Below are positions 53,846-61,938 of a stretch of 64,000 nt of DNA, piece by piece; the first letter of the stretch is position 1; every line of letters begins with the position of its first letter. The DNA is from an uncultured Planctomycetota bacterium (GTDB lineage Bacteria; Planctomycetota; Phycisphaerae; SM23-33): positions 1 through 64,000 of the forward strand of contig CAITIS010000102.1 in the NCBI GenBank assembly GCA_903892515.1, in the 5' to 3' direction. Both the position numbers and the translations under genes were made by a program. The notes under the pieces are model-generated. The model had not been told where the DNA came from and searched no databases. It saw nothing but the letters and a program-made list of their open reading frames with translations.

Positions 53846-55327
53846 CTAATACCCATGCACCTGTTCGGAAGCGCAATTCTCGAAGCGGACGCACTCGGCC
53901 AGGAAGGTCAGGCTCACCGTGTCCGTGGGGCCGTTACGCTGCTTGGCCACGATGGCTTCGGTGAGGTTCGTGGGGCAGTAGTCGCTCTCGCCCTTGTGGT
54001 AGTAGTCTTCGCGGTGGAGCAGAATCACCACGTCGGCGTCCTGCTCGATGGCGCCCGACTCGCGCAAGTCGCTCATGCGCGGACGGTGGCCTTCGCGGTC
54101 CTCGGGGCCTCGATTCAACTGGCTCAGCACGGCCACCGGGATGTTCAACTCGCGCGACAAGGCCTTGATGCCTCGGCTGATTTCCGAGATCTGCTGCTGG
54201 CGGCTCTCCACTCGCCCCACCGTGGACATGAGCTGCAAGTAGTCAACGAAGATGCACTTGATGCCGTGGCTGGCCACCATGCGGCGAGCCTTGGCCCGCA
54301 GTTGCAGGATGTTCAGCTCGGCCGAGTCGTCGATGAAAAGCGGGGCCTTTTCCAGGTCGCCCGCCGCCATGTGGAGCTGCGTCCAATCTTCGGGCGTGAT
54401 CGCCCCGCGCCGCAGCTTGGTGGCGCTGTAGCGGGCCCGCGAGCACAGGAATCGCTGGGCCAATTGCTCCTTGGACATTTCCAGCGAGAAGATCAGCACC
54501 GGGGCTTTATCTTCGACGGACATGTACTCGGCGATGTTCAGCGCAAAGGCCGTCTTGCCCATCGAAGGCCGGGCGGCGATGACGATCATTTCGCTCTTCT
54601 GGAAGCCGGCCATGAGTTCATCGAGCTTGAAGTAGCCACTGGGCTGGCCGGTGAGGGAACCGTCGCGGTTGGTCAGCATCTCGAAGGTCTGCTGCAACAG
54701 CACCTGGATGCTGCTGGCGGCGTCGCCGACGCGGCGGTTGGAGATGTCAAAGATGGCAGTCTCGGCCCGGTCGATGATCTGCTCGGCCTCTTCCTGGCTG
54801 TCGTAGGCGTCCTGGGCGATGGTCTGGTTGGCCGAGATCAGGCTGCGGAGCAGCGACTTGTCGCGAACCAGTTTCGTGTAGTATTCGATGTTGGCGGTGC
54901 TGGGCACGCCCTCGACCAGGGCGACGAGGTATTCATCGCCGCCGATTCGGTCGAGCAGCTTGGCCCGCTCCAGTTCTTCCTTGAGCGTGACCAGGTCGAT
55001 GGGCTTGTGGGCCGAGTGCATGCCAAGGATCGCCTGGAAGACGATGCGGTGGCTGGGGCGGAAGAAGTCTTCTTCCCGGAGGAGCTGCACGACCACGTCG
55101 ATGGCGGCCGGGTCTAAGGCCATGGAGCCCAGCACGCACACCTCGGCGTCGATGGAGTGCGGCAGGATCTTGCCGACGATCTGGTCAAGCCTCGTAGCCG
55201 GCGGCGCGGATTCTGCGGGCATCGTTCGCGGCGATGCGTCGCGGCGAGCATCGGCCAAGGGCGCCGCCTCGCTTCTGCCGTCGCTGGAATAATTGCCCTC
55301 GCCCGCCAATTCGTGACTCCGCTGCAT
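53846..55327 (-). CDS. dnaB: Replicative DNA helicase DnaB
   Basis: 493 residues from ATG 55327; the longer ORF adds an implausible N-terminus. The N-terminal domain starts near LPHSIDAEVCVLGSMALDP and includes GDEYLVALVEGVPSTANIEYY. The RecA-like C-terminal domain has Walker A ARPSMGKTAFALNIA, the region FSLEMSKEQLAQRFLC, and Walker B-like KCIFVDYLQLM. It unwinds DNA at the replication fork as a hexamer. Length and motifs are normal, with no intein visible. The intergenic repeat at 55417-55467 lies upstream. Confidence 0.96.
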   Translation of the reverse strand: MQRSHELAGEGNYSSDGRSEAAPLADARRDASPRTMPAESAPPATRLDQIVGKILPHSIDAEVCVLGSMALDPAAIDVVVQLLREEDFFRPSHRIVFQAILGMHSAHKPIDLVTLKEELERAKLLDRIGGDEYLVALVEGVPSTANIEYYTKLVRDKSLLRSLISANQTIAQDAYDSQEEAEQIIDRAETAIFDISNRRVGDAASSIQVLLQQTFEMLTNRDGSLTGQPSGYFKLDELMAGFQKSEMIVIAARPSMGKTAFALNIAEYMSVEDKAPVLIFSLEMSKEQLAQRFLCSRARYSATKLRRGAITPEDWTQLHMAAGDLEKAPLFIDDSAELNILQLRAKARRMVASHGIKCIFVDYLQLMSTVGRVESRQQQISEISRGIKALSRELNIPVAVLSQLNRGPEDREGHRPRMSDLRESGAIEQDADVVILLHREDYYHKGESDYCPTNLTEAIVAKQRNGPTDTVSLTFLAECVRFENCASEQVHGY

Positions 55328-55416
55328 TATGCAAGTGCGGATTATAGCCACATCGAGCGGCCGGGAAAACAGAAACTGAGCAGAAGCTGCGTTGTCGGGT
55401 TCAAACAGCCCTGGCG

Positions 55417-55467
55417 GTGGCACAGGCTTTCCAGCCTGTGCAGCACAGCCTAAAAGGCTGTGCCACG
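55417..55467. repeat. Double palindrome GTGGCACAGGC...GCCTGTGCCAC
   Basis: Two hairpins (CACAGGCTTTCCAGCCTGTG and CACAGCCTAAAAGGCTGTG) in inverted arrangement, each with the outer foot GTGGCA, between dnaB and hddA. Confidence 0.85.
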
Positions 55468-55472
55468 AATGC

Positions 55473-56507
55473 CTACCCGGCCGTGACGTTGGAATCTGAC
55501 GTGTACTGGCCCAACGAAACCCGCTTGACCGTCAGCCCGGGCGGAGCCAAGCCAAAGGGCAGGGTCTTTAAGCCCAATTCGTCGGCCTTGGCGATGAGTT
55601 CGGCGCGCCGATCAGGCTGGCAGCAGACCAGGAGATGGCCTCCGCCGCCTGCGCCGGTGACCTTGCCGCCCATCATGCCGTGGCGCTGAAGAATCGCATA
55701 CGCCTCGTCGATGCGGCTATTGCTGATCCGGCCACAGAACTGTTTCTTTTGCCGCCAGAGTTCGTCAAGCAATTGGCCGACTGCCGGCAGGTCGCCCTGC
55801 CCGACTGCCCCGGCCATGTCATGCACATGCGCCTTGGAGGCGAGCATGGCCCGCAAGGCTGTGCCGCCCAGGCTCACGCGCCGGCTCTGCTGGCGGATGA
55901 TTTCGCCGGAGTCTCCCTTGCGCTGCCCCAGCCACAGCAGCAGCAGGCCTTGCTCCAGCCGGCGAAGGACCGCGGGCGAGGTATCCAGCGGCTGCACGCT
56001 GACCGAGGGCGAAGCCTCGTAACAATTGACGCCGCCATACGCGGCAGCGAAATGATCCTGCCAGCCGCAATCGTTGCCCAGCACGTCGCCTTCGATGCGA
56101 TAGGCGATTTCAGCCAGTTGGTGCGGGCTGCGCGGCGCGTTGGAAAACTCGTTCATCGCCCCGGCCACGGCCAGGCACATCGCGCCGGAGCCGCCCAAGC
56201 CGCTGCGTTGCTCAACGGCCGAGATCATCTCCAGGTCAAAGCCGCGACTGGTCTTCCAGAGCAGCTTGGCCAAGGCCCCGGCCAGTTCCAGCCAGGCCGG
56301 CGGAGGGGCAAAGGTCGCCCCGTAAGCGGTCCGGGCCAGCAGGTGGACCTCATCGTCGGCCCGCAGGCGCAGGATTGCCTGCTGAAAATGGTTGATGGCG
56401 GCGTTAACGACCAAGCCGCCGTAAGTGCTGCTGAAGGGCTCAACGTCCGTGCCCCCTCCGGCAAAACTGACCCGCAGTGGCGCCTGACTGACTGCCTGAA
56501 CTGTCAA
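55473..56507 (-). CDS. hddA: D-glycero-D-manno-heptose 7-phosphate kinase-like GHMP kinase
   Basis: 344 residues. Start: TTG at 56507 overlapping the upstream stop (TTGA), with GGAGG seven bases before it; there is no ATG near the conserved N-terminus VSQAPLRVSFAGGGTDVEPF. That motif is diagnostic of the HddA branch of GHMP kinases, which phosphorylates heptose 7-phosphate at C1. The ATP loop is VEQRSGLGGSGAMCLAVAG and the third motif is GGKVTGAGGGGHLLVCC. With the adjacent nucleotidyltransferase it would make GDP-heptose for a surface glycan. The specificity is inferred from family similarity and neighbours. Confidence 0.85.
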   Translation of the reverse strand: MTVQAVSQAPLRVSFAGGGTDVEPFSSTYGGLVVNAAINHFQQAILRLRADDEVHLLARTAYGATFAPPPAWLELAGALAKLLWKTSRGFDLEMISAVEQRSGLGGSGAMCLAVAGAMNEFSNAPRSPHQLAEIAYRIEGDVLGNDCGWQDHFAAAYGGVNCYEASPSVSVQPLDTSPAVLRRLEQGLLLLWLGQRKGDSGEIIRQQSRRVSLGGTALRAMLASKAHVHDMAGAVGQGDLPAVGQLLDELWRQKKQFCGRISNSRIDEAYAILQRHGMMGGKVTGAGGGGHLLVCCQPDRRAELIAKADELGLKTLPFGLAPPGLTVKRVSLGQYTSDSNVTAG

Positions 56508-57238
56508 ACGTCCACCTCCGAAGCCAGTACCGAGCGCACCTGGCGCTGGAAGGCATCCAGCGACTCGAAGGTGCCGATGTCCGTGAAATGTCCCGTCGAA
56601 GGATACGCCCCGATCCGGCCAAGCATCTGCGGGAAGACGTCGCGTTCCATCGAAAATTTCTCGCCCAGTCGGCGATCTTGCAGCAGCGCCTTTTCCACGA
56701 CGTAGCAGCCGGCGTTTATCCAGCCGCTGCCGCATTGGGCGGTCTTCTCCACAAAGTGCGTCACGCGGGCGTCGCGATATCGCACCTGGCCGTAGCGGGC
56801 CCCGTCGGCCTGGTACGACAGCGCCATGGTGGCCGGCAGATCGGCATGCACGTGCTGCTGGAGCATCGCCCGCCAGTTCAGCGGCATGAAAGTGTCGCCA
56901 TTGAGGACGATGGCGCGCGGCCCCATGTGCTCGAAGGCGTTCAGTACCGCCCCGCCGGTGCCCAGTGGCTCCTCTTCGACGGCGTAGTCGATCCGCCAGC
57001 CAAAGAGCGAGCCGTCGCCGAAGTAGTCGCGGATCGACTCCCAGCGGTAGCTCACGGCCAGGACGAAATGGTCAAAGCCTTCCTTGGCCAGCCGGCTCAT
57101 CAGCAGATGCAGGAACGGCCGGCCCGATACGGGCAGCATGGGCTTGGGGAAATTCTCGGTCAGCGGGCGCAACCGCATGCCCAGTCCGCCGGCAAGAATG
57201 CAGACGGGAACGGATTCTTCCAACCGCCGGATCATCAT
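56504..57238 (-). CDS. hddC: Sugar-1-phosphate nucleotidyltransferase (HddC-like)
   Basis: 244 residues from ATG 57238 (GGGAGG eight bases upstream); the ORF-track extension is repeat DNA. The nucleotidyltransferase signature is CILAGGLGMRLRPLTENFPK, followed by EEEPLGTGGAVLNAF and IVLNGDTFMPL (metal-binding Asp). This family activates sugar-1-phosphates as NDP-sugars; coupling with HddA points to D-glycero-alpha-D-manno-heptose-1-phosphate guanylyltransferase. There is a four-base overlap with hddA. The 367-base region upstream contains a MITE-like element that separates it from the GT2 gene. Confidence 0.85.
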   Translation of the reverse strand: MMIRRLEESVPVCILAGGLGMRLRPLTENFPKPMLPVSGRPFLHLLMSRLAKEGFDHFVLAVSYRWESIRDYFGDGSLFGWRIDYAVEEEPLGTGGAVLNAFEHMGPRAIVLNGDTFMPLNWRAMLQQHVHADLPATMALSYQADGARYGQVRYRDARVTHFVEKTAQCGSGWINAGCYVVEKALLQDRRLGEKFSMERDVFPQMLGRIGAYPSTGHFTDIGTFESLDAFQRQVRSVLASEVDV

Positions 57239-57451
57239 AGTAGGCGCCTCCCGCGCCGTAAGAGCAGAATCTATTACGATAGAATCGGCCTGGCAATATG
57301 AATTCCTTGAGAGAGGGCACAAAAAGTCAATCTCGCCGCCGATGTCACCGAGGGCGCAAAGGCTGGAAAGACAAAAGTGCCTCGACGCAGAGGCGCAGAG
57401 AGACAGAGAAGAGGATCGGAAAGCAAAAGCGCCGCCCGCCGTATTCTCTCG

Positions 57452-57579
57452 AACCGGTTTCATAACCGGTTTGACCCGTGGCACAGCCGCCCTCGGCTGT
57501 GGGTGTTGCGGCCAGGTCGATGTCTTCTCGCGCGGTTTCACGCCCGAGGGCGGGCGTACCACGGTTATGAAATCGGTTC
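57452..57579. repeat. 128-bp MITE-like element with 17-bp terminal inverted repeats
   Basis: The left end GAACCGGTTTCATAACC and right end GGTTATGAAATCGGTTC are inverted with one mismatch. Inside are the hairpins GTGGCACAGCCGCCCTCGGC and CGCCCGAGGGCGGGCG. About 100 bases are near-identical to 22579-22679. It lies within the 367-base gap between the GT2 and hddC genes; no gene is seen in that gap. Confidence 0.88.
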
Positions 57580-57605
57580 TAAGCTTTTCTCCGATCCTGC
57601 GAATC

Positions 57606-58328
57606 TCAGTGTCGCGAGTGTTGTTGCCGGCTCTTCTCGCCGGTCGAGTCGATCTGAGAGCAGGCTCTCCTTAGTCGCCAGGCCAGGTACCGCCGCTCAT
57701 CTCGCCAGGCCAGGTATGCCAACTCATCCTGCTGCTGCAATTCGCGGTTGAGCACATGGGTTTTCTCGGCCAGCAGATGCTCGAACAGAACATTCTCGAC
57801 GTAGACGAGCCGATCGGCCCCCAGTTCACGCAAGCACAGGAATATGTCCAGCAAGTGCGTGTCGATGTAGTCGTGCCGCAACTCGTCCGGGCAGATGCCG
57901 CCCAGCAATTCGCACGTCCGCCGCGGCAGGAATGGGAACGTGGGCAGATTCGCGCCCTGCACGCCGTCGTTGCCGTAGGCCAGGCACACGCCATCGCGGA
58001 ATCGGCCGGCGGCTCCCAGCAGCAGATGGTCCCAGCCGGGCGTGCGGCAGATGATGTCATCGTTGAACAGCAGCACATGTTCGCCGTGGCTGCGGGTGAA
58101 AAGCTCGTTGGTCAGCCGGCCCATTCGCATCGCCGGTCCCACGTGCCGAATAACGCGGGCGTCCGGCAGGGGCATTTCGCGGCTGGGCACGTCGTCATCG
58201 TCGACGTACAGCAGCACCTCGATGCTGTCTGCATCGGCCGCGGTCGAGAACACGCCTTCCAGCGTTTGCCTGAGCAGTTCGCACCGCCCCCGCGTCGGCA
58301 GCAGCAGCGAAATGGCCAGACGGCTCAT
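57606..58328 (-). CDS. GT-A-fold glycosyltransferase (family 2-like)
   Basis: 240 residues. The N-terminus LAISLLLPTRGRCELLRQTL is the start of a GT-A nucleotide-sugar fold, and VLLYVDDDDVPS and HVLLFNDDIICRTPGWDHLL carry the metal-binding DxD-like acidic motifs. It transfers a sugar from an NDP donor, substrate unknown. The C-terminal stretch is Arg/Gln-rich. It overlaps the Fcl-like gene by four bases (ATGA), in the same operon. Confidence 0.8.
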   Translation of the reverse strand: MSRLAISLLLPTRGRCELLRQTLEGVFSTAADADSIEVLLYVDDDDVPSREMPLPDARVIRHVGPAMRMGRLTNELFTRSHGEHVLLFNDDIICRTPGWDHLLLGAAGRFRDGVCLAYGNDGVQGANLPTFPFLPRRTCELLGGICPDELRHDYIDTHLLDIFLCLRELGADRLVYVENVLFEHLLAEKTHVLNRELQQQDELAYLAWRDERRYLAWRLRRACSQIDSTGEKSRQQHSRH

Positions 58329-59260
58329 GGCGCGGCCTCAAGCCCGTGGCGGCAGTACCAGTCATACGCGAGCTTGAGCCCCTGCGCCAGCGGCACCTCG
58401 GGCTTCCAACCCAGCTTGCGCATCGGCCCGCTGTCGAGCAGGCGGCGCGGCATGCCGTCAGGGCGGGACGCGTCGCAGCGGATTTGCCCGCGATACCCGA
58501 CGGCCTCGGCCATCCGCTGGGCCAGTTCGAGCATGCTGACCTCTTCGCCCGAGCCGATGTGAATGATCTCATCGCTGGGCAAACTCTCGGCATCCATCAG
58601 TTGGAGCATGGCCCGGGCCACGTCGGTCGAGTAGATGAACTCGCGCCGCGGCTGGCCGCTGCCCCAGATGACGAATTCAGCGTCGGACCGCTCCTTCGCG
58701 CGGTGCATCCGCGCCATCATCGAGCCGACCACGTGCCCCTCGTCGCTGAAGCGGTCGCCCGGCCCATAGCAGGTGGCCGGCACAACGGTGAGAAATTCCA
58801 GTTCGTGCTGGCGTCGCAGCGACTGTGCCAACATGCAGCCAGCCAACTTGGCGGTGGCAAAGGGCAGGCTCGATTCCTCCGGCGGCCCAGACCACAGCGC
58901 CGCCGGCGTAATTGGCTGGGGGCACTGCTTGGGGTACATGCAGGCGCTGGCGGGAAAGATCAACCGCCGCGTGCCGTACAAGGCCGCTGAGAGCATGACG
59001 TTGGTTGCGATAAGCACGTTTTCGGAGAAGAACTCAACGGGCTTGGTGCTGTTGGCCTTGATGCCGCCGACCCGCCCGGCCAGCAGGTACACCCGCTCGG
59101 GCCGGTGGGCGCGGAAGAACTCCTCCACCGCCTGCTGGTCGGTCAGGTGCAGTTCCGTTCGCGAGGCGGTCAGAGGCGTTTCGCCCCGCCGCACTAGCAG
59201 GTCCATGACCGCGCTGCCGATCAGTCCGGTATGGCCCGCGACGTAGGTAAGGCTGCTCAT
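58325..59260 (-). CDS. GDP-L-fucose synthase-like NAD(P)-dependent epimerase/reductase with Tyr-to-Phe change
   Basis: 311 residues, extended short-chain dehydrogenase fold. The Rossmann motif is VAGHTGLIGSAV. The GDP-fucose synthase-specific segments are present: IFPASACMYPKQCPQPI (Ser105 and Cys107), DRFSDEGHVVGSMMARM (His) and WGSGQPRREFIYSTDVA. In the active-site YxxxK motif the tyrosine is Phe134 (LPFATAKLAG, codon TTT), while Lys138 is kept. In characterised Fcl enzymes the Tyr serves the reductase step and Cys/His the epimerase step, so this protein may be epimerase-only or differently active. It immediately follows the DegT-like gene (stop and start codons abut). Confidence 0.88.
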   Translation of the reverse strand: MSSLTYVAGHTGLIGSAVMDLLVRRGETPLTASRTELHLTDQQAVEEFFRAHRPERVYLLAGRVGGIKANSTKPVEFFSENVLIATNVMLSAALYGTRRLIFPASACMYPKQCPQPITPAALWSGPPEESSLPFATAKLAGCMLAQSLRRQHELEFLTVVPATCYGPGDRFSDEGHVVGSMMARMHRAKERSDAEFVIWGSGQPRREFIYSTDVARAMLQLMDAESLPSDEIIHIGSGEEVSMLELAQRMAEAVGYRGQIRCDASRPDGMPRRLLDSGPMRKLGWKPEVPLAQGLKLAYDWYCRHGLEAAP

Positions 59261-60454
59261 CTACGCCCGCTCCTTCATGAAGGTCGCCAGCACATCGCGG
59301 AAGTAGTCGATGTGCTCTGGCTCGATCTCCTGGTGCACACCGACATGGAAGCCCTTATCGCCGACATACTCGGCCTCGGAGAACTCGCCCCAGCGATGGC
59401 CCAGGTAGGCAAAGCCCGCGCACTGCGTCGGCATGGACGCGAACAGGTTCCGGGTATCTACGCCCTTGCTCACCAAGTGCAGCACGAGGTCGTCGCGCGT
59501 GAAGGGCGCATCGGCCCCCACCAGCACAGGCAAGGCGTGCGGGCCGAGGAATTCGTGCGGCTCCTCGCGGAACGTCTGGAGCAGCGGCCCAAAGCTGGTC
59601 ACCACGTCCATCATCGCCAACAGGTTGGCGTGCCGCTTGGTGACGATGGCATCGTAAATTTCCAGGCTGCCCAGCCCCACGGCCGCCTCCAACTCGTTCA
59701 TCTTGGCGGAAAAGCCCACGCGTTCGAAAACAAAGCGGATGTCGGTGCCGTGCTCGAAGCGCCGCCGGCACTCGCCCGAGCCGGTGTTAACCACGCAGAC
59801 GTCACACTTGCACGCCCGGCCATGGCTGCGGAGCGAACGAAGCACCCCGGCCAACTCCGCGTCGTTGGTCGTGACGATGCCGCCTTCGATGCTCGTGATG
59901 ATGTGCGCCACGTACAGGGAAAAGGCCGCCAGGTCGCCGATGGCGCCGACATTCCGGCCCTTGTACTTGGCGCCGTGCGCCTCGGCGGCGTCTTCGATCA
60001 CCGCCAGTTCGTGCCGCCGCGCGATGGCCATAATAGCGTCCATGTCGGCGGGCTTGCCCATCAGGTGCACCGGCAGGATCGCCCGCGTGCGCGGCGTGAT
60101 GGCCCGCTCGATCCGGGATGGGTCGATGTTAAGCGTCTCGCGGCGAACGTCCACGAAGACGGGCGTAAAGCCCGCCTGCAGCACCGCGTTGCCCGTGGCC
60201 ACAAAGGACAATGCCGGCAGAATCACTTCATCGCCACGCTGCGCGCCGCGTTCGTACAGGCACGCCAAAGCCAGCACCACCGCGTCGGTTCCGCTGGAGA
60301 CCGCCACGGCCTCGCTGGCGCCGACCAACTCGGCAAAGCGTTGCTCAAATCGCCGCACCAACTGGCCGCTGGAGACGCGCCCGCTCTCCAGGGCTTCCAT
60401 CGCCAACTGCTTGGCCAGCGGCGTGATCGTTATGGCGCCGAAAGGAATCTTCAT
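59261..60454 (-). CDS. DegT/DnrJ/EryC1/StrS-family PLP protein lacking the catalytic lysine (3-dehydrase type)
   Basis: 397 residues. PLP-binding landmarks are VSSGTDAVVLAL, VIEDAAEAHGAKY (Asp155) and FSLYVAHIITSIEGG. In the last segment the Schiff-base lysine is replaced by His184 (codon CAC), as in the ColD and RfbH/E1 sugar 3-dehydrases, so this is probably a dehydrase of an NDP-4-keto sugar and not an aminotransferase. A cysteine cluster (Cys215, 217, 220, 229 in RACKCDVCVVNTGSGEC) could bind an iron-sulfur cluster or zinc, recalling the [2Fe-2S] site of RfbH-type E1 enzymes. It overlaps the radical SAM gene by four bases. Confidence 0.85.
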   Translation of the reverse strand: MKIPFGAITITPLAKQLAMEALESGRVSSGQLVRRFEQRFAELVGASEAVAVSSGTDAVVLALACLYERGAQRGDEVILPALSFVATGNAVLQAGFTPVFVDVRRETLNIDPSRIERAITPRTRAILPVHLMGKPADMDAIMAIARRHELAVIEDAAEAHGAKYKGRNVGAIGDLAAFSLYVAHIITSIEGGIVTTNDAELAGVLRSLRSHGRACKCDVCVVNTGSGECRRRFEHGTDIRFVFERVGFSAKMNELEAAVGLGSLEIYDAIVTKRHANLLAMMDVVTSFGPLLQTFREEPHEFLGPHALPVLVGADAPFTRDDLVLHLVSKGVDTRNLFASMPTQCAGFAYLGHRWGEFSEAEYVGDKGFHVGVHQEIEPEHIDYFRDVLATFMKERA

Positions 60455-61938
60455 CGAATCTCCGTGCTCTCTGCATGTCGCCGGCGGATGTTCACCGCCA
60501 GCATCTGTTGAATATGTCGTTTCGCTTCGGGGCCGAATTGCCGCTCGATGCGTTCCTGGTAAGACCGGTCGGCGAAGAACTTCACGAACGCCCGGTCGCG
60601 GAAGTTCAGCACCTGCTGGGCCGAAAGGTGCTTTGTCGGCAGCGGCAGCGTTTCATACCCAAGCTGCGAATAGCCCGCCCAGGCCTCGGGCAACGCCCAG
60701 TGCTCCTTGATCGCCTGCTCGTACAGCCGCGAGCCGGGATACGCCATCGCGCAATAGAAATTCGCAAACTCGAAGTCGTGAACCATTGCGGCCTGGAGTG
60801 TCGCGGCCATCGTGTGATAGTCGTCCTCCGGCAGGCCGAAGATGTAATTGGCGATGATGTAAATGCCCGCCTGCCGCGTCAAGGCGATGGCCCGCTCGAC
60901 CGTCTCGTCCTCGAATCGCTTGGACGCCTCCAACCGAACCGACGCCACGGCCGACTCGAAGCCGTACGCCAGCCAGTTCACGCCGGCCTGCTTAAGCTTG
61001 TCCAGCAGGTCGGGCGCCACCGTGTCGACACGGGCGTACGCCCAGATATTCAGCCCGTAGTTGCGTTCGATCAGCCCCTGGCAGATCGCCCGCACGCGCT
61101 CGGGCTTAAGCACGAACAGTTCGTCGGCGATCTTGATGTTCGTCACGCCGTACCGGCTGACCAGCAGGTCGATTTCGGCCAGCACCGACGCCACGCCGCG
61201 GTAGCGAATGCCGCTGCCGCCAAAGGGGGCGTTGATGCAGCAGAAGGAGCAATTGAACGGGCAGCCGAAGGACGTGTAGATGGCGGCGTACGGGCTGCGC
61301 CGGTCGAGGCGGTCAAAGCAGTGCCAGTTGTGGGCGCGATATCCGGCCATCGGCAGCAGGTCCCACGCCCCACCGTCCAAGTCGGCGTCCAGATCCTTCA
61401 GCAGCGGCGCCGGCGGCGTGTGCGTCACCTGGCCGTCGCGGCGAAACCACAGCCCGGCCACCTTTTCAAGTTCCTGCCCGCCGGCCTGGAGGCACGCCAG
61501 CAGCGCGTCCAGCGTGCGGAAGCCTTCGCCTTGAATGGCGAAATCGCAGGGTTCCTCGGTCAGCGTTCGCTCGGGCAGGGCCGAAACATGCACGCCGCCC
61601 AGCGCCAGCGGCAGCGCCGGCAGCGAGTCCTTGATCTGCTGGGCGATGAGCCTGACGACGGGCATCTTCTGCGTCGAGGCCGAGGGATTGGCCCCGTAAG
61701 CGAAGATCACCGCCAGGATCGGCGAAGCCTCTCCGACGCGCTGGGCCACCTGCGACGCAGTCAGCGCCTCGGCGTCAGCGTCGATGATCTCGACGGCCCA
61801 GGACTTCTGCTGCAAGTACCGCCCAACCAGCGCCAACCACAATGGCGGCTCGATCGCGGCCAGGTCATTGGAGAGATCCTGGTACGCCTCGGAGCGACCG
61901 CCGGGGTTTATCAACACAATGTCGCAGTGACTCTTCAT
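60451..61938 (-). CDS. Radical SAM protein with B12-binding-like N-terminal domain
   Basis: 495 residues from ATG 61938, which overlaps the upstream stop codon (ATGA); the ORF-track GTG start is three codons longer. N-terminal Rossmann-type domain (about 5-150: IVLINPGGRS, LALGGVHVSALPER), but the DxHxxG cobalamin signature is not visible. The radical SAM core has the cluster motif TSFGCPFNCSFCCI (CxxxCxxC) and the downstream GINWLAYGFES-type strand. It probably modifies a sugar or other surface metabolite by methylation, rearrangement or oxidation. Part of the sugar/glycan operon. Confidence 0.85.
   Translation of the reverse strand: MKSHCDIVLINPGGRSEAYQDLSNDLAAIEPPLWLALVGRYLQQKSWAVEIIDADAEALTASQVAQRVGEASPILAVIFAYGANPSASTQKMPVVRLIAQQIKDSLPALPLALGGVHVSALPERTLTEEPCDFAIQGEGFRTLDALLACLQAGGQELEKVAGLWFRRDGQVTHTPPAPLLKDLDADLDGGAWDLLPMAGYRAHNWHCFDRLDRRSPYAAIYTSFGCPFNCSFCCINAPFGGSGIRYRGVASVLAEIDLLVSRYGVTNIKIADELFVLKPERVRAICQGLIERNYGLNIWAYARVDTVAPDLLDKLKQAGVNWLAYGFESAVASVRLEASKRFEDETVERAIALTRQAGIYIIANYIFGLPEDDYHTMAATLQAAMVHDFEFANFYCAMAYPGSRLYEQAIKEHWALPEAWAGYSQLGYETLPLPTKHLSAQQVLNFRDRAFVKFFADRSYQERIERQFGPEAKRHIQQMLAVNIRRRHAESTEIR

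Noticed and set aside
55473-56735. 420-aa version of HddA from the ORF track
   Set aside because: The extra N-terminus lies inside the upstream gene and has no family similarity; a TTG start with GGAGG at proper spacing fits the conserved N-terminus.
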